In this document: positions 33,381 through 44,110 of the stretch, one piece after another
How the letters are laid out: each line of letters opens with the position of its first letter
Numbering within the stretch: the first letter of the stretch is position 1
DNA from: JAMLIN01 sp964476625
GTDB lineage: Bacteria > Pseudomonadota > Gammaproteobacteria > Burkholderiales > Burkholderiaceae_E
Assembly: GCA_964476625.1 (NCBI GenBank)
Contig: CAYZBJ010000007.1
Span: 19,492-83,491 of the forward strand
Length of the DNA stretch: 64,000 nt
Direction of reading: 5' to 3'
Notes under the pieces: model-generated
Databases searched by the model: none
Seen by the model: only the letters and a program-made list of their open reading frames with translations
What the model was told of the DNA's origin: nothing
Program-made: the position numbers and the translations under genes

Positions 33381-35564
33381 CTAGAAACTCGCCCGCAGGG
33401 CGATATCCGCCGTGCGCGGCGGCCCGAGGTAGGCGGAAGTCGACGCCAGGTTCGTCGCATGGACCCGGTCGGTGGCGTTGCGCAGGCGCAGTTCGGCCGA
33501 CAGATGACGATTGATGCGATACCCGAGACCGAGGTCGACGAGGGTGTACGAGGGCCAGTGCGCCGTATTGAGCGCATCGCCGTACACCTTGCCGACATGG
33601 CGTACACCGACGCTGGCGCGCAGCGCCGGGCTGAACGCATAGCCGAGCCACAGGTTGGCCACCGTCGACGGCGTGTTGGCCGGCGTCCGGCCGGCCAGCG
33701 ACACACCGCCCTGGTTGAAGTTCCGGTACTCGGCATCGACCCAGGCAAGGTCGCCCCGGATGGACCATCGCGGCGTCGGCTGCAGGCCGACGGCGATCTC
33801 GATACCCCGCGAGCCCTGCTCGCCGACGAGCACCGTCAGATTGCTGTCGTCCGGGTCCTGGGTGGCGATGTTCTCGCGCCGGATGTCGTAGAGCGCGACG
33901 GTCGCGCTGCCCCGGCCGTGCCAGAAATCGAGCTTGGTGCCGATCTCCATCTGACGGCCCCGGGTCAGTTCGCTGTTGTTGCGCACGTCGGCGAACGACG
34001 CGGTCGACAACACCCCCGAGGGGGGATCGGCCGCGGTCGCGTACTGCACATAGGCGCTCGCGCCCGGCGCATAGTCCCAGACCAGGCCGATTCGGCCGGT
34101 AGTCGGCCGGTAGTCGCGTCGGAACCGCGCCGGCGAACTCGCGGTGACCTCGCGACGATTGACGAGATCGAGACGGATGCGGTCGTGGCGCAGTCCGGTG
34201 ATGAGGGCGAGCGACTCCGTCAGCTCGGTCCGGTTCTCGACGTACAGGGCGATGGTCGTGACCTTGTTGTCGCGATCCGGTCGGTATCCCGGAGCCATGC
34301 CCGGGATGTCGAAGAAGCGCTCGGTCGCGAAGTCGTAGGGATCGACCGTATCGATGACCCCCGACAGGCTGTTCGGGAACCGTGTCTGCCGGTTGACGCT
34401 GGCATCGAGCCCGAAGGCCCATTCGGAACGTCGGCCCGCCAGCTGCCCCGGATAGGCGCCTTCGATCCGGTCGCCGACCAGACGCTGGTCGTGCCGCTGC
34501 AGGTAGGCGCTGGAGCGGATCACCACCGCGTTGCCGGCGTCGAAGCGGTAGCCCTCGACGTTGCGGTAGTCGCGCAGCGCATCGTAGGCATAGAAGGTGT
34601 TCTTCAGCTGCAACGCCGCCCCGGCGCTCCACTGCGTGATCGAGCGCAGCCACTGGACCCGCTGCGCGTAGATCCCGTCGGCGCTGTTGTAGTTGCGAAA
34701 GCGGGTTCCTTCGTCGACTTCGAGCCGGCCCGCGATCGGGTTGCGCAGCGGCGTACCCCAGTAGGGACGCTCCACGTCCTCGTCCTGGAACTCGTAGGCC
34801 AGGGTGTGCCGGAGCCCGCCGCCGAAGTCCGAGCGCAGCGACGCCGCGAACTGGGTCGCACGCGTGGCGGTGCCATCGATCCAGTTGCCGGCGTCGCGAT
34901 GGTTGATGTCGATGCGGGCATGATGGTCCCCCGCCCCGCTGCCGTCGCCGGCAATCCGCCGGTTCAGGCCGAGCGACAGCTCCTTCAACTGCTCGGTGCC
35001 AAGGCGCAGCCGGAGTTCGGTGGCATCGCTACGCTCGGCGAGCCGGGTGATGTAGTTGATCGAGCCGCCGACCGCGCCCGCGCCGAACAGGAAGCTCGAC
35101 GGTCCGCCGACGGCTTCGACGCGGTCGTAGATCCAGCTGTCGACCGGGCGTGCGGCAATCGAGTACTGGACGTCGATGCCGTTGAACATCTGGCTGATCG
35201 AGCCGGTGCCGAAGCCGCGATAGCTCACGCCGATATTGCCCGGTGCGGTATGCGCGGTGACCCCGGGGATCCCTCGCAGGATCTCCTGGGTATCCTGGGC
35301 GCCGCGCGCCTCGATCGCGTCACGCTCGACGACGACGATCGACGCCGGTGTCTGGCGTGGCGTCAGGCCGAGATGGCTGCCGGCGCCCGCAGGCAGGTCG
35401 AGGTCGATGAGCCCTTCGGGCGCGGTGGCCGCAGCGCTCACTTCGATGGCCGGCAGGCTTGCCGGGGCGGGCTGCGCCGCCACCGGACCGGCGGACTGGA
35501 CAAGCAGGCAGGATGCGCCGAGGCCGAGTACGGCCGAACGCAGGTCGAGATGGTTCACGAACAA
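33381..35564 (-). CDS. TonB-dependent outer-membrane receptor
   Basis: Outer-membrane beta-barrel importer, 727 aa, powered by TonB. A signal peptide (1-31) precedes a plug domain (about 65-190, including TPASIVVVERDAIEARGAQD, SYRGFG and GSINYITR) and a 22-strand barrel ending in the aromatic C-terminus IALRASF. The TonB box is not obvious. It is most like siderophore-type receptors, yet its neighbours, a DUF2946 protein and a PepSY membrane protein, also accompany copper receptors, so substrate is uncertain: iron chelate or copper. It lies within a three-gene operon, and the nearby repeat upstream of DUF2946 may be its operator. Confidence 0.9.
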   Translation of the reverse strand: MFVNHLDLRSAVLGLGASCLLVQSAGPVAAQPAPASLPAIEVSAAATAPEGLIDLDLPAGAGSHLGLTPRQTPASIVVVERDAIEARGAQDTQEILRGIPGVTAHTAPGNIGVSYRGFGTGSISQMFNGIDVQYSIAARPVDSWIYDRVEAVGGPSSFLFGAGAVGGSINYITRLAERSDATELRLRLGTEQLKELSLGLNRRIAGDGSGAGDHHARIDINHRDAGNWIDGTATRATQFAASLRSDFGGGLRHTLAYEFQDEDVERPYWGTPLRNPIAGRLEVDEGTRFRNYNSADGIYAQRVQWLRSITQWSAGAALQLKNTFYAYDALRDYRNVEGYRFDAGNAVVIRSSAYLQRHDQRLVGDRIEGAYPGQLAGRRSEWAFGLDASVNRQTRFPNSLSGVIDTVDPYDFATERFFDIPGMAPGYRPDRDNKVTTIALYVENRTELTESLALITGLRHDRIRLDLVNRREVTASSPARFRRDYRPTTGRIGLVWDYAPGASAYVQYATAADPPSGVLSTASFADVRNNSELTRGRQMEIGTKLDFWHGRGSATVALYDIRRENIATQDPDDSNLTVLVGEQGSRGIEIAVGLQPTPRWSIRGDLAWVDAEYRNFNQGGVSLAGRTPANTPSTVANLWLGYAFSPALRASVGVRHVGKVYGDALNTAHWPSYTLVDLGLGYRINRHLSAELRLRNATDRVHATNLASTSAYLGPPRTADIALRASF

Positions 35565-35637
35565 CTCCGGATGATCGCTCGCGACGCGAGCGCTGCGACG
35601 GGCGGCGCTGCGCAGGGCTTGCGCAGCGCCGCGAGGC

Positions 35638-36051
35638 TCAGGCGGAAGTCGTCAGTGGTGGTGGTGCGCGCGGCAGCGCGGGGCGCCAGGCGGGACCGGA
35701 GGGCGCGCATGCCGCCCCGGTGGCCGCCAGGACGCAGTCGTTCGCGGCGCCTTGCGCCATCTGGCCGGCATCCCGGGGCGGCGGCGCGGCCTTGAAGTGG
35801 GAAAGGCACCAGGGGCACTCGTCAGCCGCCGAGGCCTGTCCGCCCGTCCCGTTATCGACCGCCCCGTCATCGCCGACCAGCACCGCCTGGATCCCGTGCC
35901 CGGTGCAGATCTCGACCCAGTGGCTGTCCGCTGGCGCCACCGCCCACCCCAATCGGGGTGCCAGGATGCCCCAGAGCATCGCCAGCACCAGCAGCCAGGC
36001 CGAGGCGCGAAGCCGGCTTCGGTGGCGATTGCTGCGCAGGCAGGAGCCCAT
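35638..36051 (-). CDS. DUF2946-like small protein
   Basis: Protein of 137 aa starting with a basic region and a hydrophobic helix (about 17-35, LRASAWLLVLAMLWGIL) that may act as signal or anchor. A conserved cysteine arrangement, WVEICTGHGIQAV followed by ECPWCLSH, fits the DUF2946 family, often found beside copper or other metal TonB-dependent receptors and possibly binding metal through the CxxC pair. The start is uncertain: ATG 36051 is preferred because a 26-bp direct repeat lies directly upstream; ATG 36099 would add 16 residues across it. It leads an operon with the receptor and the PepSY protein. Confidence 0.68.
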   Translation of the reverse strand: MGSCLRSNRHRSRLRASAWLLVLAMLWGILAPRLGWAVAPADSHWVEICTGHGIQAVLVGDDGAVDNGTGGQASAADECPWCLSHFKAAPPPRDAGQMAQGAANDCVLAATGAACAPSGPAWRPALPRAPPPLTTSA

Positions 36052-36068
36052 GGTCGGTATTCGGCAGG

Positions 36069-36094
36069 CGGATTGTGGTCGATCCGGATTGTGG
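36069..36094. repeat. CGGATTGTGG direct repeat, possible operator
   Basis: Two perfect copies of CGGATTGTGG start at 36069 and 36085 (16-bp period, 6-bp spacer). They lie 18-43 bp upstream of the preferred DUF2946 start, a suitable place for a regulator of the metal-uptake operon. No known regulator motif was recognised. Confidence 0.45.
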
Positions 36095-36203
36095 CGCATT
36101 CCGCTATGCCGGGATACTCCCCTGATCGGCCATCATCGCCGCAGGCGCCGGTGGCCTGCGGGCCCGGCCCGGGATTCCGCGCCGTTCGAGGCTGTCCGGT
36201 TCC

Positions 36204-36232
36204 GGATGCCTGTCATGGATGCCTGTCATAAT
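36204..36232 (+). promoter_or_regulatory. 13-bp tandem repeat with -10-like element before the TAXI gene
   Basis: GGATGCCTGTCAT is perfectly repeated head to tail (36204-36216 and 36217-36229) and runs into CATAAT (36227-36232), a good -10 hexamer about 50 bp before the TAXI start codon. A regulator that binds both repeats would occupy the promoter spacer. Confidence 0.5.
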
Positions 36233-36280
36233 TCCCATCCTTGCAGCCAGAAGTAGAATTCCCAGCACACAGGAGACCTC

Positions 36281-37234
36281 ATGAAATCGAACATCCGTGG
36301 ATTCATCGTGGCCGCAGCGATCGGCCTCGGCCTGAGCGGCGCGGCCCATGCGCAGCAATTCATCAATGTCCTGACCGGTGGCACCAGCGGGATCTACTAT
36401 CCGCTCGGCGTGGCGCTGTCCCAGATCTATGGCAAGGCCATTCCCGAGGTGAAATCATCGGTCCAGTCGACCAAGGCTTCGGTCGAGAACCTGAACCTCC
36501 TGCAGGCTGGCCGCGGCGAGATCGCCTTTACCCTCGGCGATTCCCTGTCGGACGCCTGGAAAGGCAATGCAGAGGTCGGTTTCAAGGCGCCGCTCGACAA
36601 GCTGCGCGGGATCGCCGCGATCTATCCGAACTATGTCCAGATCGTCGCCAGCGCCGAGTCCGGCATCAAGACCCTCGCCGACCTCAAGGGCAAGCGGGTA
36701 TCGGTGGGCGCGCCGCGCTCGGGCACCGAGCTCAATGCGCGGGCGGTCTTCAAGGCTGCCGGCCTCACGTACGACGACTTCGGCAAGGTCGAGTACCTGC
36801 CCTTCGGTGAGTCGGTCGAACTGATCAAGAACCGCCAGCTCGACGCCACCCTGCAGTCGGCCGGCCTCGGCGTCGCATCGATCCGTGACCTCGCCACCTC
36901 CCTGAAGATCGTGGTCGTCCCCGTGCCCGCCGACGTGGTCGGGAAGATCGGCGATCCGGCCTACCAGGCAGCGGCCATCCCGGCCGGAACCTACGACGGC
37001 CAGACCGGCGACGTGCCGACGGTATCGATCAACAACTTCCTCGTGACCCACAACGGCGTGTCGGACGAGATCGCCTACAAGATGGCGCAGTCCCTGTACG
37101 ACCACCTCGACCAGATGGTCTCGGCGCATGCGGCGGCCAGGAACATCAAGCTCGAAGAAGCGCTCAAGGGCATGCCACTGCCGCTCCATCCCGGGGCGGA
37201 GAAGTTCTATCGTGAGAAGGGCGTCCTGAAGTAA
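36281..37234 (+). CDS. TAXI family TRAP transporter solute-binding protein
   Basis: Periplasmic receptor of 317 aa. A Sec signal peptide (1-24, cleavage after AHA-Q) is followed by INVLTGGTSGIYYPLG, the hallmark of TAXI proteins, and by VSVGAPRSGTELNARAVF. It delivers a carboxylate-type substrate, often an amino or dicarboxylic acid, to the membrane subunit. The substrate is unknown. The fused permease follows after 99 bp. CAGGAG before the ATG is a good ribosome site. A tandem repeat promoter region lies upstream. Confidence 0.93.
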   Translation: MKSNIRGFIVAAAIGLGLSGAAHAQQFINVLTGGTSGIYYPLGVALSQIYGKAIPEVKSSVQSTKASVENLNLLQAGRGEIAFTLGDSLSDAWKGNAEVGFKAPLDKLRGIAAIYPNYVQIVASAESGIKTLADLKGKRVSVGAPRSGTELNARAVFKAAGLTYDDFGKVEYLPFGESVELIKNRQLDATLQSAGLGVASIRDLATSLKIVVVPVPADVVGKIGDPAYQAAAIPAGTYDGQTGDVPTVSINNFLVTHNGVSDEIAYKMAQSLYDHLDQMVSAHAAARNIKLEEALKGMPLPLHPGAEKFYREKGVLK

Positions 37235-37333
37235 GCGCCCGCGGTGCGATCCGGGCCGCATGCCGGGTTGCCCGACTCATCCAGAGGGACGCGCCTGCCG
37301 CGTCCCTCTCTCGTTTCGCCCGGAGAGCTCCCC

Positions 37334-39393
<2,060 letters not shown>

Positions 39394-39397
<4 letters not shown>

Positions 39398-39777
39398 GCC
39401 TCGGCCTGTGCCTTGCGGTGGCGACGTCGATCGCCACCGCATTGCCAGTCGAGCGTTTCACCTTGGCCTGGACCCACTCGGTGGAGAAGGTCAGCTGGGA
39501 AGAGGACTGGCGAATCGATCCGGCTCGCCACAGCCTCGTGCTGGTCGAATCGCGCCTGCGGGGTTCGGGCGCCGGCATGGACCCGCCCGATGGTGCGGTG
39601 CTTCGCCAGGGTGTCTGGCATGCGCCCGGTGGCCTCGAGGTGCCGCGGCTTCGGCTGGCGCTGTCCGAGTTCACCGATGACTGGCGGCTTTGCACCGTTG
39701 CCGGCTGCCAGCCCCTGCTCGAGCGCGTCGAGGCCAGGACCGGCGCGGTGGAATTGTTCGCCTGCCCGATCCGCTGA
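39394..39777 (+). CDS. DUF1850 domain protein
   Basis: Protein of 127 aa with FTLAWTHSVEKVSWEEDW, LRGSGAGMDPP and LSEFTDDWRLC, the three conserved blocks of DUF1850. These proteins are almost always encoded next to TAXI-TRAP transporters and may assist assembly or function of the transporter, but the role is not established. The N-terminus is weakly hydrophobic and could be an export signal. It is co-translated with the permease (ATGA overlap), and its stop is 3 bp from the convergent phospholipase gene. Confidence 0.87.
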
Positions 39778-39779
39778 AT

Positions 39780-41360
39780 TCAGAGCAACCATTCGACGGG
39801 TAGCCGGCTCGTGATCCACACCCCGACCCGGCTCCAGAAGCCAGCGCCGGGTTCATGGCGATGCACGAGCGGCTCGTTCGAAGCGCTCGCGGCATCGCCG
39901 TTGCCGCGCTGCTCGATCCAGCGCAACTTGCCGTCGTCGCCGAGCTTCACGTCATAGGCGAGGCCGGGCAGCACTTCGCGCATGCCATCGACCATCGCCT
40001 GGGCAAGCGCCGGGCTTTCGATCACCAGGCCCATCTCGGTATTGAGGTTCGCCGAACGCGGATCGAAGTTGAACGAACCCACGAACAGGCGCTTGCGGTC
40101 GATCGAGAAAACCTTCGCGTGCAGGCTGGACGACGAACTGCCGGCGATGCGGTGCGAATCCCGCTCCCCGTCGCCGACCGCCTCGCGCTTCATCTCGTAG
40201 AGCCGGACGCCCGACTCGAGCAGCGCAGTCCGGTGCTTTGCATAGCCGGCGTGCACCGGGACCACATCGGTCGCCTCGAGGGAATTGGTCAGCACGCTGA
40301 CCTCGACGCCCCGCGCAACCATGTTCGACAAGGCCTCGACCCCGGCGTCGGTCGGCACGAAGTACGGCGTCACGAGTTCGACTTCCTGCTCGGCCCCGCC
40401 AAGCACCCTGCGCAACCGGTGCGCCAGCAGTTCTTCCGGCGCAGCCTGGCCGAGACCCTTGGCCGGGTCGTCGCTGACCATTCGCACCCCGGTCCATTCG
40501 AACGAGACCTGCCCGTCCAGCAAGGCGCGCAGGAAGCGCGAATCCCGGACCGCCTCGAGATATGCACGGGCCCGGGGATCGCGCTCGACGATCGACACCC
40601 GCCACGAGACCGCATCGGGATCCGCGCGGGCAGCCTCGCCCAGGACGCTTGCCAGCGGATAGGACGAATCGCTCGCCCAGTAGCGATCGAAGTCGGCCGA
40701 TACCTCCCGCACCACCGGCCCGGCGGCCAGCACGTCCAGGTCGATGAAGCGCATGGCCTGCCCCGCGCTGAAATACTCGTCGCCGACATTGCGCCCGCCG
40801 ACGATGGTGGCCTGGTTGTCGGCGGTGAACGACTTGTTGTGCATGCGCCGGTTGAGGCGCCCGAAGTCGGTCAGGTAGCCGAGGAACCGGGCACGCCGCA
40901 GGGAGAACGGATTGAAGAGCCGGACCTCGATGTTCGGGTGCGAGTCGAGCGCGGCGAGCATCGGATCGGCGCCCTGGGTGTTGTTGTCGTCGAGGAGCAA
41001 GCGTACCCGCACCCCCCGCTGCGCGGCCCGGTAGAGGGCTTCGGCGAGCAGCGCCCCGGACATGTCGGCTCGCCAGATGTAGTACTGGACATCGAGGCTG
41101 CGGTCGGCCGCGTCGGCGAGCAGGGCACGGGCTGCGAAGGCATCGCGCCCCTCATGGAGCGGCCAGATGCCGGAATGGCCCGGATTGGCGCCCGCCTGCA
41201 CTGCCAACCCACGGCCGAGCCGGGTATCGGCCGTATCGACGATTGCGCTCGATTCGGGGCGATCCTGCGGCGGCGCAAGCCGGGTTGCGCCGCCGAGCAG
41301 GAGCCAGCCGAGCACGAGGATGCCCGCTGCGACGAGTAGGCGAAGCCCGCGGCCGCTCAT
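39780..41360 (-). CDS. phospholipase D family protein, cardiolipin synthase C-like
   Basis: Membrane-associated enzyme of 526 aa. An N-terminal helix (about 8-24) anchors it, and two HKD motifs follow, HNKSFTAD with GGRN and LHAKVFSID with GSFN. The distances and C-terminal tail ending in LPVEWLL fit the ClsC-like family that makes cardiolipin or exchanges phosphatidyl groups. ATG 41360 is chosen for its membrane helix and because it overlaps the preceding stop (4 bp). It is last in a minus-strand run behind an unknown protein and may be co-transcribed with it. Confidence 0.86.
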   Translation of the reverse strand: MSGRGLRLLVAAGILVLGWLLLGGATRLAPPQDRPESSAIVDTADTRLGRGLAVQAGANPGHSGIWPLHEGRDAFAARALLADAADRSLDVQYYIWRADMSGALLAEALYRAAQRGVRVRLLLDDNNTQGADPMLAALDSHPNIEVRLFNPFSLRRARFLGYLTDFGRLNRRMHNKSFTADNQATIVGGRNVGDEYFSAGQAMRFIDLDVLAAGPVVREVSADFDRYWASDSSYPLASVLGEAARADPDAVSWRVSIVERDPRARAYLEAVRDSRFLRALLDGQVSFEWTGVRMVSDDPAKGLGQAAPEELLAHRLRRVLGGAEQEVELVTPYFVPTDAGVEALSNMVARGVEVSVLTNSLEATDVVPVHAGYAKHRTALLESGVRLYEMKREAVGDGERDSHRIAGSSSSSLHAKVFSIDRKRLFVGSFNFDPRSANLNTEMGLVIESPALAQAMVDGMREVLPGLAYDVKLGDDGKLRWIEQRGNGDAASASNEPLVHRHEPGAGFWSRVGVWITSRLPVEWLL

Positions 41361-42202
41361 GCGCGCGGTCGAGCCGCGACGCAACGTTCGCGTGCGATGC
41401 GAGCGAGGCGGGCCCGTATCCTGGTTCTCCCGACCCGATTGGCCGCGGCGACGACCGCCTCCCGGCGCAGGGCGCGAAAGACCGCCTGCAACTGCCGCTC
41501 GCCGAGTTCCTGCCACGGCGCCGGGGCCAGCGCTTCGACCGCTGCGATGCCGGCTGCCTCCCGCGCAGCCTGGCGTGGCGCCAGTCCGCCTGCCATCGCC
41601 TTCTGTACCCCACGCACGAAGCGGCTGTCGTCCTCGAGCAGCGCCCGGGCGAGGCGGGCCGCACCGGTGGTGCCCAGCAGGACGGCCGGATCGACCCGGA
41701 TCGCTTCGAGCAGCGCGCGGTCGTCGGCCGCATCGCGCGCCCGGGCGACCAGGTCGTTGACGCTGCGCCCGGAAACCAGGAGCGATCGCAGGCTTTCGCG
41801 CATCGAGCGCAGGTAGCCGGCCTTCATCCAGGATTCGGCGGCGATCGCCCCCGAGACTTCTGCGCCGCCCTCGCGCGATTCATGCTTGACGTAGACACTG
41901 GTGAGCTTGGCCAGGCTCGCGACCGGGATGGCATGCCGGGCAGCGCCGATCAGTTCCCGATCCATGTCGAAAGCCACCGCCGCCGCCGCGAGATGGCGCG
42001 CGAACGGCAACTCGTAGAGTCCGGCCCAGCGTAGCTGGTCGGGAATCGGCGGGACCCGGGACCGGCCACGCCCACCGCGTCCGAGTTCGAGGGCCGCGAT
42101 ACGTCGGCCGAGCAGCGGCCACAGGGCCATGATCAGGCGCAGTTCCCCGGACGAAGGCTCGGACGGGATCCGTACCGGTCGGTTCTGCCCGGAATCGGTC
42201 AT
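41357..42202 (-). CDS. hypothetical protein of unknown family
   Basis: Protein of 281 aa that I do not recognise. It is rich in Ala, Arg and Leu and appears largely helical, with segments such as GELRLIMALWPLLGRRIAAL, HLAAAAVAFDMDRELIGAAR, and a basic C-terminal region RRIRARLARIARERCVAARP-like in composition. There is no signal peptide or clear membrane helix. The ATG at 42202 is chosen because the 89-residue upstream extension is Arg/Pro/Gly-rich and lies in the non-coding gap before the transglutaminase gene. It overlaps the phospholipase start by 4 bp, suggesting a functional link to that enzyme. Confidence 0.6.
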   Translation of the reverse strand: MTDSGQNRPVRIPSEPSSGELRLIMALWPLLGRRIAALELGRGGRGRSRVPPIPDQLRWAGLYELPFARHLAAAAVAFDMDRELIGAARHAIPVASLAKLTSVYVKHESREGGAEVSGAIAAESWMKAGYLRSMRESLRSLLVSGRSVNDLVARARDAADDRALLEAIRVDPAVLLGTTGAARLARALLEDDSRFVRGVQKAMAGGLAPRQAAREAAGIAAVEALAPAPWQELGERQLQAVFRALRREAVVAAANRVGRTRIRARLARIARERCVAARPRA

Positions 42203-42333
42203 GCGAGGGCGCTCCCTGGTTGGCACGGCCCCGATCTTACCCGCTCGACAGGGCTGGCCTGGCCCCGACGCGAGCCCCCGGCGTGGGTGCCCCGCCCCGC
42301 CCGCCTGGCGGTTCGGCCCCGACTCGATGGCGG

Positions 42334-43149
42334 CTACTGCTGCGTCGGCTGGACCTGGACTTCGAGGCTGAGCGTCTCGCGCGCCGCCCCGAGGGTGGCG
42401 CCCCGGAACGGGGCGGCATCGATCGCGTCGACCCCGCAGGCGACGCGAACATAGTCCTCGGTCGGGCACTGGCGATTCGACGGATCGAAGCCGACCCAGC
42501 CGTAGGAACCAAGATGGAGTTCGGTCCAGGCGTGGGTCGCTTCACCGCCGATCTCGCCACCGCCATCGTGGAGGTAGCCGGTCACATAGCGAGCCGGAAT
42601 CTCCAGGCTGCGAGCGGCGGCCGCCAGGACGTGGGCGTGGTCCTGGCAGACGCCGACTCCCGCCTCGAGCGCTTCGGCGGCGGTCGTGCGGGCATCACTG
42701 GCGCCGGGCGCATAGCGCACCGCCTGCCCGACCGCCCTCGCGAGCGCGTGGCCCTGCTCGAGCCGGTCGGCCGCCGGATCGGGCACCGCAAGGCGAGCCA
42801 GTTCGGCGATCACCCCGGCCGGCCGGGTCAGGGGGCCCGTCCGCAGCCAGGCGAGCGGATGCACCAGTTCGCGCAGGCCGCGCACCATCCCGGCGCGATC
42901 GGCGACCTCGACCACGCCCGTCGAGACCACCTCGAGTACCTCGACCGGGCCATGCGCGGTCAGCATGTTGACACAGGTGCCCGCGCCATCGACGTAACCG
43001 GCGTCGATCGAATGCCCGCCCGCGTCGATGTGCCATTCGAGCACCCGCTGCCCATCGAACTCGCTCGGCCGCAGGCGCAGGCTCTGGACGACGAGCCGCA
43101 CCGCGGGCTCGTATCGGTAGATGGTCCGGTGCGAGATCCTCAGCCTCAT
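42334..43149 (-). CDS. transglutaminase-like cysteine protease family protein
   Basis: Protein of 271 aa with the bacterial transglutaminase N-domain (RLRISHRTIYRYEPAV, 2-17) and the core with catalytic Cys in GVGVCQDHAHV, His in ATHAWTELHL and Asp in GFDPSNRQ. Such enzymes are predicted to cleave or form amide bonds. Together with the upstream alpha-E and ATP-grasp genes it forms a conserved trio thought to build or trim peptides or protein modifications. ATG 43149 is chosen because the core family N-terminus begins there. It is 4 bp downstream of the alpha-E gene, and 131 bp separate it from the next gene. Confidence 0.9.
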   Translation of the reverse strand: MRLRISHRTIYRYEPAVRLVVQSLRLRPSEFDGQRVLEWHIDAGGHSIDAGYVDGAGTCVNMLTAHGPVEVLEVVSTGVVEVADRAGMVRGLRELVHPLAWLRTGPLTRPAGVIAELARLAVPDPAADRLEQGHALARAVGQAVRYAPGASDARTTAAEALEAGVGVCQDHAHVLAAAARSLEIPARYVTGYLHDGGGEIGGEATHAWTELHLGSYGWVGFDPSNRQCPTEDYVRVACGVDAIDAAPFRGATLGAARETLSLEVQVQPTQQ

Positions 43150-43153
43150 CGTG

Positions 43154-44110
43154 TCATCCCGCGAAGTGGTAGGCCGATGCGATCGAGCCATGCAGCCGCG
43201 CGGTCCGCACGATGAAGTCGTCGAGAAACTCATGCAGCCCCGATGCGAAGATCTTGTCGATCGTCAGGTCCGAGAGCATGGTCACGGATTCGTTGACCTC
43301 GCCATGACACGCATGGCGCTGGCCGTAGAGTCGGCCCAGGCCATTGAGCCGATCGCCGAGCGTCCGGTAGCAGTGGTGCATCGACCGCGGCGAGAAGGGG
43401 TTCAGGATGAGGAAGTCGGCGATGTTGCGCGGCGAGACATCCGTCTTGTAGGTCCAGTGGTAGGCCCGCAGCGACGAAGCGGCGTGCAGCACGGTAGCCC
43501 ACTGGTAATGATCGATGCCGCCGCCGATCGCGCTGCTGCCGGGCAACAGCACGTAGTACTTGACGTCGAGCAGGCGCGCCATGTTGTCCGCCCGCTCGAG
43601 CGCCTTGCCGATCCCGATGAACTCGTAGCCGTCGATGCGCATCAAGGTCCCGTCGGTCGCGCCGCGGAACTGGGCGCCCTGGCGGCGAACCCATTCGAGC
43701 ACGTCGCGCAGGCCCCCGCCACTGGCATGCGAGGGCAGCACCCGCTGCCAGGCAAGCCAGGCATCGTTGATCGCCACCCACATCTCCAGGGTCAGGGCGA
43801 TCCGCATGGCCCGGGCATTCGCGCGCGCCTGCTCCAGGCAGCTGGTCACGCTCGACGGGTTGCTGCGGTCGAACAGCAGGTAGTCGGCGACCGTCTGCTG
43901 GCGAACGTCGTCGCCGTGGATCGCCTCGAAGCCACTGCGCGTGCGCGATGCATCGAGCACCGATCCCCATTCGCTGCGGTGGCCATGCGAGGAAGCCGGC
44001 ATGAGCGACATCCGGTAGCCCATCTCCATCAGGCGCGCCATGTTCTCGGCCCGCTCCATGTAGCGGGCCAGCCAGAACAGGTTCTCGGCGGTTCTGCTGA
44101 GCATGGCCAT
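43154..44110 (-). CDS. alpha-E domain protein
   Basis: Helical cytoplasmic protein of 318 aa of the alpha-E family. It begins with the characteristic segment MLSRTAENLFWLARYMERAE and keeps the repeated AENMARL/ADNMARL motifs (20-28 and about 170-180), which define this domain. No catalytic residues are known; it may be a scaffold or specificity partner of the ATP-grasp enzyme encoded immediately upstream, whose stop overlaps this start by 1 bp. The tight coupling indicates stoichiometric production. Confidence 0.92.
   Translation of the reverse strand: MAMLSRTAENLFWLARYMERAENMARLMEMGYRMSLMPASSHGHRSEWGSVLDASRTRSGFEAIHGDDVRQQTVADYLLFDRSNPSSVTSCLEQARANARAMRIALTLEMWVAINDAWLAWQRVLPSHASGGGLRDVLEWVRRQGAQFRGATDGTLMRIDGYEFIGIGKALERADNMARLLDVKYYVLLPGSSAIGGGIDHYQWATVLHAASSLRAYHWTYKTDVSPRNIADFLILNPFSPRSMHHCYRTLGDRLNGLGRLYGQRHACHGEVNESVTMLSDLTIDKIFASGLHEFLDDFIVRTARLHGSIASAYHFAG

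Noticed and set aside
32121..35795. 1224-codon plus-strand frame across the PepSY and receptor genes
   Set aside because: Antisense to two genes with clear motifs; composition is Arg/Asp-rich and domain-free.
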